IMG/VR virus record: IMGVR_UViG_3300045241_000140
Location: 1-42,677 of that record
From: a virus
Direction: 5' to 3' (one strand)
Length of the DNA: 42,677 nucleotides
A program made the position numbers and the translations under genes. Positions 5,584 to 12,600 of the stretch are shown here, piece by piece; within the stretch, counting starts at the first letter, position 1, and each line of letters begins with the position of its first letter. The notes under the pieces were generated by a model, which searched no databases, was not told the origin of the DNA, and worked only from the letters and a program-made list of their open reading frames with translations.

Positions 5584-7355
5584 GCGAACGACCGCAACTC
5601 ATTCCACTTGCCAGCCTAACACCACACCCTGGCAATCCACGCCTGGTCGAGCGAACGGAGGTGATCGAACAGCTCACCGCGCTGATCCGCGAACACGGCT
5701 TCGACGCGGCGCACGCCATTATGGTCCGACCGCTCGGCGAGGGGTTCCAGATCGTGTCTGGCCACAACCGGGTGAAGGCAGCGCTGCTCAGTGGATTGAC
5801 GACGATCTGGGCCTGGCCACGCGAGATGACCGACGAACAGGCCTACATGCAACTCGTGCTCGCCAACACACAGGGCGAGCTGTCGCCGCTGGAGCGTGGA
5901 CTGCATGCGCTGCGCAGCGGTATGACCGTGTCAGCATATGCCACGAGCGTCAGGCGGCCACGAACGTCCGTGCAACACGAGGTCGAGGCCGCCAGGGTCG
6001 CTGAGGTGATCGATCTCGATCACAGTCAGATCCCCTTCTGGTGCCTCGTTCACATACACCCTGCCAAACGGTGGTTTTGGCCAGTGCTAATCGCCAAGGC
6101 GACGCGCGGCGATGGCCTGACTGGGGATAAGATGCGCGACCTGGTGCGTGACCGGCAACTCAAGGACGCCCCCGAGCAGCGCTGGGCCTTCGCCTGGGAC
6201 CGCATCGCCGAGCGGGTGGTCGAGGGCAAGATGCCGCTGGACGACGTGCGCGAAATGCTGGCGATGTTCCAGCATTACGTCGATGTGCTAGGCGACACTG
6301 ACGTGCATCCCGACACACTGTTGCCAGGCACGGTGGACATGGTGCTGGAGGGCCACAACGTGGCGTCACCATCTCAGCTGCAGCAGGTGTTGCGACCACT
6401 GCTCGCCGAACTGGAAGACCCAGCCAGCGCGCAGGGGCGTGCGGTGTCGCTGTTCGCCATCGTCTCGCTCGATCAGTGGGGCGGCCTCGATGACGCGACC
6501 AAGCGCATCCTGCTCGACCCACAGCGGCTGCCGGCGACCGGCACCTTCAACCTGCAGTCCGGTCCCGGCATCGAGTGGGCCAAGTATTCATGGAACCCGA
6601 TCACCGGCTGCCTGCACGACTGCCCGTATTGCTATGCCCGCGACATCGCCACGCTTGGCAACACCGCGCGCGCCTTCCCGCACGGCTTCGCGCCAGCCTT
6701 CAAGCCGGTGCATCTCAACACGCCGAACAACATGCGCCCGCCGAGGGGCGCTGCGCATGACCAGCGTGAGCGCAACGTGTTCTGTGGCTCGATGTCCGAC
6801 TGGTGGGGGCGTTGGGTGCCGGTTGAATGGATCCACGCGGTGCTGACCGCGATCGGCGACGCACCATGGTGGACGTTCCTGACACTGACGAAATTCCCGA
6901 AACGGATGGCCGAGTTTGAGTTGCCGGCGAATATGTGGGCCGGCACCACCGTTGACCTGCAGGCGCGCGTGCGAAATGCCGAGGCGGCGTTCGCCGACAT
7001 CAATGCCTCGGTGCGCTGGCTGTCGATCGAGCCGATGCTGGAAAACCTGCGATTCTCACGGCTCGACCTGTTCCAATGGATTGTGATCGGTGGTGCCTCG
7101 GTCTCATCGCGCACGCCAGAGTGGAAGCCGCCGATGGCGTGGATCGTGGATCTGCTGGCGCAGGCACGCGAAGCTGGTGTGCCAGTCTACATGAAACCCA
7201 ACCTGCTGGGCCACCGTGTCCTTGAAATGCCGAACGGATTGCCGGTGCCGCAGGACTATCCTGCCGCACCACCGTCGGTGTTCGACTATCTGCGCGACAA
7301 GCGATCACTTGAGGCCAAGCCGCTGTCTGAGCGCCGGTCGGAGGTTGGCGCATGA
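5580..7355 (+). CDS. ParB-like domain fused to DUF5131 (Gp37/Gp68) three-Cys radical-SAM-like protein
   Basis: 591 aa from the GTG at 5580, chosen because it makes a GTGA overlap and follows AGAGGGGGG. Residues about 3-120 are a ParB/Srx-type domain: LIPLASLTPHPGNPRL, then VRPLGEGFQIVSGHNRVKAALLSGL, with the GHNR box at 61-64. The middle is helical. Residues about 330-560 are the Gp37/Gp68 (DUF5131) domain: EWAKYSWNPITGC, then C344, C348 and C351 in a CX3CX2C arrangement followed by YA, as in radical-SAM iron-sulphur clusters, then FCGSMSDWWG, WWTFLTLTKFP, NMWAGTTV, WLSIEPML and WIVIGGAS. The N-terminal domain may bring DNA or CTP/nucleotide binding to the cluster enzyme. Activity is not established for this family. 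Confidence 0.85.
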   Translation: MSERPQLIPLASLTPHPGNPRLVERTEVIEQLTALIREHGFDAAHAIMVRPLGEGFQIVSGHNRVKAALLSGLTTIWAWPREMTDEQAYMQLVLANTQGELSPLERGLHALRSGMTVSAYATSVRRPRTSVQHEVEAARVAEVIDLDHSQIPFWCLVHIHPAKRWFWPVLIAKATRGDGLTGDKMRDLVRDRQLKDAPEQRWAFAWDRIAERVVEGKMPLDDVREMLAMFQHYVDVLGDTDVHPDTLLPGTVDMVLEGHNVASPSQLQQVLRPLLAELEDPASAQGRAVSLFAIVSLDQWGGLDDATKRILLDPQRLPATGTFNLQSGPGIEWAKYSWNPITGCLHDCPYCYARDIATLGNTARAFPHGFAPAFKPVHLNTPNNMRPPRGAAHDQRERNVFCGSMSDWWGRWVPVEWIHAVLTAIGDAPWWTFLTLTKFPKRMAEFELPANMWAGTTVDLQARVRNAEAAFADINASVRWLSIEPMLENLRFSRLDLFQWIVIGGASVSSRTPEWKPPMAWIVDLLAQAREAGVPVYMKPNLLGHRVLEMPNGLPVPQDYPAAPPSVFDYLRDKRSLEAKPLSERRSEVGA

Positions 7356-7585
7356 GGGACAAACAAAAACTGCACAACATCCGTGACGACATCTCGCATC
7401 TGCTCTGTGAGCGTAACGCAGACATTCACGACAGGATCAATGTGCTGACGCGGTTGGTGGCTGAAGCCCTATGGATGTTCTCAAAAGCAGACAGGACAAA
7501 GGCGATGCAGGAGATCGTCAAGATGGTGGCGATCAATCTCGATGACATCGACGGCTCGGTAAGACCAGCCAAGGTGGATGCATGA
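7352..7585 (+). CDS. Hypothetical helical protein, 77 aa
   Basis: Not recognised. ATGA overlap with the ParB fusion gene. The sequence is predicted helical throughout, with two Asp/His-rich segments (HNIRDDISHLLCERNADIHDRI) and a hydrophobic helix (VLTRLVAEALWMF), no membrane segment. It lies between the ParB/DUF5131 protein and the zinc-ribbon protein, all coupled, so it may be an accessory subunit; nothing in the sequence says which. Confidence 0.65.
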   Translation: MRDKQKLHNIRDDISHLLCERNADIHDRINVLTRLVAEALWMFSKADRTKAMQEIVKMVAINLDDIDGSVRPAKVDA

Positions 7586-8327
7586 CATGGCGTCAGGCAC
7601 ACCGCGGGCATACACAAATGCTATCGTCAGCGTCGGCAACAGCAGCCGTGCTGTGGTGCGGTTCACCTGTGTGTCCTGTTCCCACGAGCTCGAGTTGGCC
7701 AACAACGATCCAGGCAGGAAGCACGGCGCATTCTTTGGTTCGCAGGCGCGCAAGCGCGGTTGGGACACCGATGGATCCGCCATCAACCGGGTGTATTGCC
7801 CAGACTGTCGCAAGACGCCGGCGTTTCGCACACGGCGCGAGATCGAGCTGGATGGCGTGGTGCTACCAGCACTTGAGGCCAGCGAGCCGCCGATCATCGA
7901 GGGGCATGTGGAACCAATGCCGACGCCGAGGGAGGACTACGAAAAGGGACTGCAGAGATTGCCGCCTTCCAGGGAGATTACCATGCCGCGCGAGTTGACG
8001 CAGGCGCAGCGGATGCAGATCCGCAGCCTGTTGGACAAGCATTTCGACGACAAGGAGGGTTGCTATCTCGTGTCGGATGACGGCGCGCCGATGAGCGATC
8101 AGGCGATCGGCTCAATGGTCGGCGTGCCGTGGGGCGAGGTGACCAAGATCCGCGAGGCGGCCTACGGCAAGATCCTGGTCGACCCGGCGATTGCGGCGCT
8201 GCGTGCGCAGATGGACGAACTGCACCGGGTTGTTGCCGAACAGTTGGCGATCCTGGAGCGGCGGATGGGTGAGATGCGGCTGGCGCTGGACGGCTACGGA
8301 CGCCAACAGCAGGCGAAGGTGGGTTGA
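7578..8327 (+). CDS. Zinc-ribbon protein with C-terminal coiled coil, 249 aa
   Basis: Overlaps the preceding gene by eight bases; an ATG at 7587 is an alternative start. Four cysteines, C31-x2-C34 and C74-x2-C77, are placed as in a zinc ribbon with a 39-residue insert. A Pro-rich linker follows, then from about residue 135 a HTH-like region (LTQAQRMQIRSLL... MSDQAIGSMVGVPWGEVTKIREAAYG) and a coiled coil (LRAQMDELHRVVAEQLAILERRMGEM). The fold suggests a DNA-binding protein of the early region, close to the replication gene. No family name is assigned. Confidence 0.7.
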   Translation: MHDMASGTPRAYTNAIVSVGNSSRAVVRFTCVSCSHELELANNDPGRKHGAFFGSQARKRGWDTDGSAINRVYCPDCRKTPAFRTRREIELDGVVLPALEASEPPIIEGHVEPMPTPREDYEKGLQRLPPSREITMPRELTQAQRMQIRSLLDKHFDDKEGCYLVSDDGAPMSDQAIGSMVGVPWGEVTKIREAAYGKILVDPAIAALRAQMDELHRVVAEQLAILERRMGEMRLALDGYGRQQQAKVG

Positions 8328-8330
8328 CGC

Positions 8331-8507
8331 ATGAGCATTGCCGCGACGCGAGTCGATCTGCCACAAAACAGAACAGCCCCGCGGGAACGGGGCTGGAACT
8401 GTAGCGTAACCAAGCGGCTGCTTGGGGTGTGCGTGCCTTGTGGGCGCCTGAACGTGCCCATCTTGCACAGCCTCCAGCGCCGCGTCAACGGAGCTGTGCG
8501 CTCATGA
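8331..8507 (+). CDS. Possible small ORF upstream of the replication gene, 58 aa
   Basis: ATG at 8331, three bases after the previous stop, running to a TGA that overlaps the replication gene start in the ATGA form. It encodes two close cysteines (CVPC) and a basic tail. The strong hairpin 8374-8395 lies inside it. The overlap pattern supports translation; the composition (Arg/Pro-rich, no recognisable fold) and the hairpin argue for a leader region instead. Confidence 0.4.
   Translation: MSIAATRVDLPQNRTAPRERGWNCSVTKRLLGVCVPCGRLNVPILHSLQRRVNGAVRS
8374..8395 (+). terminator. Strong GC hairpin before the replication gene
   Basis: CAGCCCCG (8374-8381) and CGGGGCTG (8388-8395) form an 8-bp stem with a 6-base loop. 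There is no T-run after it on the plus strand; on the minus strand it is followed by a loosely T-rich stretch. It may be an attenuator or a terminator for antisense transcription, 109 bases before the initiator start. Confidence 0.4.
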
Positions 8508-9478
8508 ACGCGACGCAATTAAAGTGGATCATCGGCCAGCGCGGCCTCACGCCGACAACGCGGCTGCTGTTGTTCTATTACTGTGCCAGAGCAAACGGCG
8601 AGCTGGTGTGCTTTCCGTCGTATGGCAAGACCGCAGACGATTGCGAGCTGACCAGGCGTGGCGTGATTAAGGGCACGCTGGCGCTCTGTGCCGGCGGGCA
8701 GATCAGCATCCTGGCCAACGGCGAGCGCGACGCGATCCTTGCCAAGGCGGTCGGCAAGCACAACCCCAAGGTGAACGTCTACCGCATCAACAGCCCAAGC
8801 TGTGCGGCTAATGGTGAACACAGTTCACCACCACATAGTGAACACAGTTCACCATCCCTTCCTAATGGTGAACACAGTTCACCATCCTATACCAGCCTAG
8901 AGGCCAAGGCGCTGGCTATGTGCGTGCCGATCGAGCCTGAAGGTGGTGAACACAGTTCACCATTAGCCACCACTGATGGTGAACAGGATGCACCATCGGT
9001 GGTGAACAGGATGCACGCTGATGGTGAACAGGATGCACGCCAGGTGGTGAACACAGTTCACCCAAACTTAGAAGAGAACTTAAAAGGGAACTTCGCGCGC
9101 GAGGCTGAAGCCCCGCACGCCGCTCCCGTCGTCGGTCGCTCGCACCCTGCGGGCGCTCCCTCCTCCGCTCGCGCTCCGGAGCCCAAGGACGACGAGGGGC
9201 TGCCGAAACGCGGCACAACCATCGGTGGTGCCCTCGGTGGCGCCCCGGCCAAAGCCCCTGTGCTCGGGGCTGGCGATGGAAGCGCCCCCACCCAAGGCCT
9301 GCGCAAGCCAGGCGCACCCCCCGACCCTTTCGCTGAGTGGCTCGACGATGGCGCACCAGCCGCTCGAGCCCTCGCCCTCGCCATCCCCAGGCCCAAGCCA
9401 ATCTACGCCACGCCAGAGGCGATCAAGGCAGCACGCCAGGCGCTCGCCACCGCCAGCGCCGCCAGGGGCGGGCCATGA
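8504..9478 (+). CDS. Lambda-O-like replication initiator with internal origin
   Basis: 324 aa from the ATG at 8504 (ATGA overlap). Residues about 1-95 form a winged-helix/HTH domain (TPTTRLLLFYYCARANGEL... PSYGKTADDCELTRRGVIKGTLALCAGG... VYRINSP) like the HTH_36 replication proteins. Residues about 100-190 are low-complexity GEHSSP/GEQDAP/VVN-VHP repeats produced by DNA iterons (8813-9062). The rest is an Ala/Pro/Gly linker and a C-terminal tail that would contact a helicase loader or DnaB. Placing the iterons between the DNA-binding and C-terminal domains is the lambda O/ori design. Initiator function is inferred from fold and origin. Confidence 0.8.
   Translation: MNATQLKWIIGQRGLTPTTRLLLFYYCARANGELVCFPSYGKTADDCELTRRGVIKGTLALCAGGQISILANGERDAILAKAVGKHNPKVNVYRINSPSCAANGEHSSPPHSEHSSPSLPNGEHSSPSYTSLEAKALAMCVPIEPEGGEHSSPLATTDGEQDAPSVVNRMHADGEQDARQVVNTVHPNLEENLKGNFAREAEAPHAAPVVGRSHPAGAPSSARAPEPKDDEGLPKRGTTIGGALGGAPAKAPVLGAGDGSAPTQGLRKPGAPPDPFAEWLDDGAPAARALALAIPRPKPIYATPEAIKAARQALATASAARGGP
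8813..9062. repeat. Iteron array, candidate replication origin inside the initiator gene
   Basis: Eight copies of a 17-bp element. Type A, GGTGAACACAGTTCACC (7-bp inverted repeat, 3-base centre): 8813-8829, 8837-8853 (one mismatch), 8867-8883, 8945-8961, 9046-9062. Type B, GGTGAACAGGATGCAC(C/G): 8978-8994, 9001-9017, 9023-9039. Spacings between the last four (23, 22 and 23 bases) are not multiples of three, so the same DNA is read as GEHSSP/GEQDAP in one frame and as VVN-VH in another. Conservation is therefore at the DNA level. Confidence 0.85.
9063..9093. other. AT-rich stretch beside iterons, candidate DNA unwinding element
   Basis: Directly after the last iteron comes AAACTTAGAAGAGAACTTAA and a few further A/T-rich bases, clearly poorer in GC than all flanking sequence. 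In lambda an AT-rich unwinding region follows the O-binding iterons in the same order. Confidence 0.6.
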
Positions 9479-9951
9479 CCGAGCCACGCACCGTCACGCC
9501 ACACGAGGAGGACGTCGCGTGGGCCACGGCATGGCTCCGCAACGCCGATGCGGGCATGGAGCAACACCTCCTCGAGCGACGGCTCAGGCGCATGCACGAG
9601 CGGCGCATCGGCGGGTTCCGATGGCTCGTGGCCAACGACGCACGCGCCAGGCGCATAGCCAGCCGCCTCAGCCTGCTGGACGCCGGCAAAGCCTCCTGGG
9701 AAGCCATCGATGCGATCGAGGTCAGGCGTAAGATCCGCAACGTCGAAGCCGCGGCCTTCCCGCCGCTGCTCGGGCACTTCCTCGCCACGGCGCTGCGCAA
9801 CCATGCGCCGCACCACCTCGGTCTGTTGCCACCACAGTGGCTCGAGGACAGCGACGACCAGGCAGCGACCGTCGTGCCACTGCGCGCCGCCGCCACACCC
9901 ATCCACGCCGAAGTCCGCCGCGGCCCGGTGATCGAGCCACCCGATGCTTGA
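9475..9951 (+). CDS. Hypothetical protein after the initiator, 158 aa
   Basis: ATGA overlap with the initiator. It is strongly helical and Arg-rich (MEQHLLERRLRRMHERRIGGFRWLVANDARARRIASRLSLLDAGK, then AIDAIEVRRKIRNVEAAAFPPLLGHFLATALR). No Walker motif, so it is not a DnaC-type ATPase. In lambda the gene after O encodes the helicase loader P, which also lacks a P-loop; occupying that slot makes this a candidate helicase loader, on position only. Confidence 0.65.
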   Translation: MTEPRTVTPHEEDVAWATAWLRNADAGMEQHLLERRLRRMHERRIGGFRWLVANDARARRIASRLSLLDAGKASWEAIDAIEVRRKIRNVEAAAFPPLLGHFLATALRNHAPHHLGLLPPQWLEDSDDQAATVVPLRAAATPIHAEVRRGPVIEPPDA

Positions 9952-10549
9952 CCAGCCAGGAGATGCGATCCTACAACCCGCAGCGGAGCTGGGGCAGGGC
10001 AACCACCACCAGTGCTACTGCGTGCCAGGCTACCGCTGGACCTGCGTGCGGACACACACACAGGCGGAACGATGGGCACAGGCCAACCTCGAGCGCTCGG
10101 GATATCGCACATACCTGCCCCTGGTCTCGCTGCACCGCCCCGATCGCGCAGTCGCCACGATGGTGCATCGCGTCACCGTCCCAGCCTTCACCGGCTACGT
10201 CTTCGTCCAACACGATCCAGCCACCTCGTGGGGACCGATCCGTGACACACCAGGCGTCAGTTCAGTGCTTCGATGCGGTAATCGCATCGTGTATGCACGC
10301 AGTGGGGCCGTGGAGGCCGTCAGGAGCGCGCTACAGGCCTCTGAGGCGCTGGCCGCTACTCGTCCACCCAAAAACAGCTGGGCGGCGCCAGGGGTGCCTT
10401 GCAGGCCTCGCATAGGGGTGTTCCGGCAGATGCCAGCCGTGATCCTGTCGGTGGGGCAGGATATGGCGCTGGTCAGCATCATGTTCCTGGGCGAGCTCCG
10501 CGAGGTAGCGCTGGACCTCGACTGCATCGAGCCAAGGGATGGTGGGTGA
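9944..10549 (+). CDS. NusG/RfaH-like transcription elongation/antitermination factor
   Basis: 201 aa, overlapping the previous gene by eight bases. Residues about 31-120 match the NGN fold: WTCVRTHTQAERWAQANLERSGYRTYLPL, VPAFTGYVFVQHD, then WGPIRDTPGVSSVLRCGNR. Residues about 155-197 match a KOW domain: IGVFRQMPAVILSVGQDMALVSIMFLGELREVALDLDCIEP. NGN binds the RNA polymerase clamp and suppresses pausing, and KOW recruits Rho or ribosomes. A phage-borne copy just before the long late unit suggests that it lets polymerase read through to the structural genes, as lambda Q or RfaH do; that role is inference. Confidence 0.82.
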   Translation: MLDQPGDAILQPAAELGQGNHHQCYCVPGYRWTCVRTHTQAERWAQANLERSGYRTYLPLVSLHRPDRAVATMVHRVTVPAFTGYVFVQHDPATSWGPIRDTPGVSSVLRCGNRIVYARSGAVEAVRSALQASEALAATRPPKNSWAAPGVPCRPRIGVFRQMPAVILSVGQDMALVSIMFLGELREVALDLDCIEPRDGG

Positions 10550-10791
10550 TGCCCTACGGACAGGCCAGCTCGTTCAATGTCAGCGCCACACCGAGAGGAC
10601 GCGGAGTCGGATACACGGACAAGCTACCCTCGTCGAAGCGTCACCGACGCGTGCTCCGCGAAAGCTTCCGCGCACAGCATCTCACCACAGCTAAACCCAC
10701 GATGACCCTCTCGCCACGCGCCATCATGATCCGCGCCAATCATGCCAGGCGACGGGAAGCTTGGCTCAGAAAGCACGCAATGGAGAGCTGA
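10549..10791 (+). CDS. Small basic protein, 80 aa
   Basis: TGATG overlap with the NusG-like gene. Highly basic, with a Ser/Gly-rich N-terminus and a helical Arg/His-rich C-terminal half (SPRAIMIRANHARRREAWLRKHAMES). No family recognised; charge suggests nucleic-acid binding. Confidence 0.6.
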   Translation: MPYGQASSFNVSATPRGRGVGYTDKLPSSKRHRRVLRESFRAQHLTTAKPTMTLSPRAIMIRANHARRREAWLRKHAMES

Positions 10792-10793
10792 TC

Positions 10794-10985
10794 ATGCCTA
10801 GCGGTTTGCTCGACAAGGCTGTTGATCGCATAATATCGCGCGGTGTGAAGAAGAGCAGCGCATATCCAATCGCTGTCGCCGCGTTGCAGAAGTCTGGGAG
10901 CCTAAAGCAAGGGACTGTGAAGCCCACAGCTAAGGGCGTGAAACGCAATCAGATGTCGCGCAAGGAGCGGGAGGCAACGCGGTAG
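10794..10985 (+). CDS. Small conserved-looking phage protein, 63 aa
   Basis: ATG at 10794 behind GGAGAG at a good distance. The chain (LLDKAVDRIISRGVKKSSAYPIAVAALQKSGSLKQGTVKPTAKG) resembles a short family common in phages and mobile elements in which a YxIAxAxLQKxGxLK motif is followed by a basic tail. No function is known to me. Confidence 0.65.
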   Translation: MPSGLLDKAVDRIISRGVKKSSAYPIAVAALQKSGSLKQGTVKPTAKGVKRNQMSRKEREATR

Positions 10986-11040
10986 AGGAATGCCGGCTCC
11001 AACGGGAATGGCGCAGGACCAACAGTTTAGGCGCTGACCA

Positions 11041-11397
11041 TTGCTCACTATTGAAACAGTATCGACTGTCAGACTACCTCCAAGGCAGCGCGGACGTCCG
11101 CCAGGATCGCCGAACGAGATCAATCGTGACGTGCGCGAGATGATCGTGAAGGCGCTCAATCGTGTCGGTGGCGTGATGTATCTCGCGCGCCAGGCCGAGG
11201 AGAACCCGAGCGCCTTCCTATCGCTGCTCGGTCGCATCCTGCCGAAGGAGGCGCTGCCCGAAGGTGGCTCGACTTACCATCTTCACCTCGTGGCTGCGCA
11301 GCTGGTCGCGGCGCAGCAGAGGCTGCCGCCAGACGCTGGAGCGCACGATCAGCCGCGCCCGCCGCTGACGATCGACGGCTCGATACCGACCGAATAG
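11041..11397 (+). CDS. Hypothetical protein with GRPPGSPN motif, 118 aa
   Basis: The frame opens just after a stop at 11035, and its first start is TTG at 11041, so the N-terminus is uncertain. It shows a basic RQRGRPPGSPNEINRDVREM motif, a helix, then AEENPSAFLSLLGRILPKEAL. This layout (GRP-x-GS/T-xN, then 'P-x-AF/YL-x-L...ILPKE') is shared by small phage proteins often labelled as putative small terminase or DUF5681-like. It is far from the large terminase, so a packaging role is only a possibility. It ends just before the GATACCC repeat cluster. Confidence 0.55.
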   Translation: MLTIETVSTVRLPPRQRGRPPGSPNEINRDVREMIVKALNRVGGVMYLARQAEENPSAFLSLLGRILPKEALPEGGSTYHLHLVAAQLVAAQQRLPPDAGAHDQPRPPLTIDGSIPTE

Positions 11398-11398
11398 C

Positions 11399-11493
11399 GA
11401 TACCCTGCTGATACCCTATAGGGTATCAATGCCTAGAAATCCGCAGAGATCCGCCATTTGCGAGGGTATTGCCTATCACCTGCTCAGGGTATC
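11399..11493. promoter_or_regulatory. Cluster of GATACCC/GGGTATC sites with an 18-bp palindrome
   Basis: GATACCC at 11399-11405, then the perfect palindrome GATACCCTATAGGGTATC at 11410-11427 (two head-to-head sites), GGGTATT at 11464-11470 and GGGTATC at 11487-11493. It lies in the largest uncoupled gap of the rightward unit, so it is a likely protein-binding control region. Confidence 0.6.
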
Positions 11494-11523
11494 GCGTGTC
11501 CCGTTAGGATCTAGGACGCGCTC

Positions 11524-11625
11524 ATGATGCACCAATCACTACCCGCAAACCCGCAGTCTACCGTGGTCGCTGAGCGCCGATCGGACGTCCTGCTGGGGCA
11601 AGGCCTAATCGGACACCATCGATGA
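11524..11625 (+). CDS. Possible micro-ORF, 33 aa
   Basis: ATG-ATG start preceded by AGGATCTAGGA, ending with a TGA that overlaps the next small ORF in the ATGA form. The peptide has no recognisable motif. Support is only the ribosome-binding site and the coupling to the membrane peptide that follows. Confidence 0.35.
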   Translation: MMHQSLPANPQSTVVAERRSDVLLGQGLIGHHR

Positions 11626-11702
11626 GCAGCTGGGCTGATGTCGGCACCATGGCAGTGGTCGTCTTCGGTGTGCTCGGGGTGGTGTGGCTGACCCGCTGGT
11701 GA
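11622..11702 (+). CDS. Possible 26-aa membrane peptide
   Basis: ATGA-coupled to the previous micro-ORF. After SSWADVGT comes a hydrophobic run, MAVVVFGVLGVVWL, ending in TRW, typical of a single-pass membrane peptide with an external N-terminus. A lysis or envelope role is possible but unsupported. Confidence 0.4.
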   Translation: MSSWADVGTMAVVVFGVLGVVWLTRW

Positions 11703-11810
11703 CGGAACGATCGGTATAGGTAACGGGGGTGGACGCCCCCCTTCGAGGCGGGGCGGCCAGGGTGGTCGTAACCACACCCACCACAAATTTTTTGCATACA
11801 CGGAGGCGAT
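11703..11810. other. Non-coding spacer with a GC hairpin and T-run
   Basis: Contains a hairpin at about 11735-11754 (GCCCC/GGGGC arms with a further CC/GG and a TTCGA loop) and, about 30 bases further on, an A/T-rich stretch with six T in a row near 11790. The two are too far apart for a standard intrinsic terminator. The A/T-rich stretch may be part of a promoter for 11811 onward. Confidence 0.4.
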
Positions 11811-12059
11811 ATGTCGCGAACCAGCACTGAGCATGCTGCGGAGTGCCTCTATCGCATCAACGAGTTCCGGCTATGGGTGCAGAGCAACGTGCTGTTCCCG
11901 TTGGTGCCTGACTCCATCGTATCGCCATTGCGTGCGCAGTTGCTCACTGCAGAGCACACGCTGGTGAACATGCTGTATGATGCTGAGCAGCTCGACGGCA
12001 TCAATGCGCTGCTGAAGGCGACCGCGGGCCCGTCGTTGCGATCGGCGCTGAGCGAGTGA
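11811..12059 (+). CDS. Hypothetical protein, 82 aa
   Basis: ATG behind a clear CGGAGG site, first gene after the regulatory gap. Helical throughout with His/Glu/Leu-rich segments (RAQLLTAEHTLVNMLYDAEQLDGINALLKATAG). No family recognised. It opens a run of small genes leading to the lysis candidate. Confidence 0.65.
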   Translation: MSRTSTEHAAECLYRINEFRLWVQSNVLFPLVPDSIVSPLRAQLLTAEHTLVNMLYDAEQLDGINALLKATAGPSLRSALSE

Positions 12060-12256
12060 ACCCCTCGGCTGCATCGCCCATGCGGTTCGTGTATGTGCGT
12101 GCCCCGACGTTATCCGACCGTCGTGCGATCGAGATCGACGAGGCGTTGCGTGAGATTGAGCGCGAGTTGTGCCAACACTTGGGCCCTGTGCGTCGCGCTG
12201 CATTGACGTTTGTGCTGGAGCGTTTTGCTGAGCGGTGGCCGAGCCATGAACCGTGA
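12056..12256 (+). CDS. Hypothetical helical protein, 66 aa
   Basis: GTG start in a GTGA overlap with the previous gene. After a short strand (RFVYVRA) the rest is amphipathic helix (LSDRRAIEIDEALREIERELCQHLG... ALTFVLERFAERW). No family recognised. Confidence 0.55.
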   Translation: MNPSAASPMRFVYVRAPTLSDRRAIEIDEALREIERELCQHLGPVRRAALTFVLERFAERWPSHEP

Positions 12257-12600
12257 TGCGACGTCCTAATCGCCACCCCCCGACGCCCTTGGCGATCACG
12301 GTGCCCTTGCGGCTGCACGAGTATCGCTGGCTGAAGTGGAACGTGGAGCCGGCGCCGAAGCCTGACGGTAAACGTCGTCCTCTTGGCGGATACCCTCGGC
12401 TGGAGAATTGGTGCATTGAGCACTTCGATACGAAGGCCAGCAGCATAACCTTTGACCCCACGCATTTTGCGCGTTTGTGGGAATACGTCAGTCCCAAATA
12501 CGGGGGTGGCGGTCCGAACCGGCGGCTGCGTGCGTGTTTTATCCCGGCGCTGCGTCGGATTGGTCGGGATCCGCTGCCTGAGTGGAGGGTGACGCCATGA
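12253..12600 (+). CDS. Hypothetical protein, 115 aa
   Basis: Start is GTG at 12253 or ATG at 12256, both overlapping the upstream stop. The protein is basic with aromatic clusters (LRLHEYRWLKWNVEP) and a C-terminal RLRACFIPALRRIGRDPLPEW; no membrane segment and no recognised domain. Ends in ATGA with the DUF3309-like gene. Confidence 0.6.
   Translation: MMRRPNRHPPTPLAITVPLRLHEYRWLKWNVEPAPKPDGKRRPLGGYPRLENWCIEHFDTKASSITFDPTHFARLWEYVSPKYGGGGPNRRLRACFIPALRRIGRDPLPEWRVTP

Noticed and set aside
8813-9062. CRISPR-like repeats
   Set aside because: Units are 17 bp with irregular 5-61-base spacers, lie inside a coding frame and form inverted repeats of iteron type; no cas genes.
11735-11797. Intrinsic terminator made of the GC hairpin and the T-run in the gap before 11811
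   Set aside because: About 30 bases separate stem and T-run, too far for a standard intrinsic terminator.
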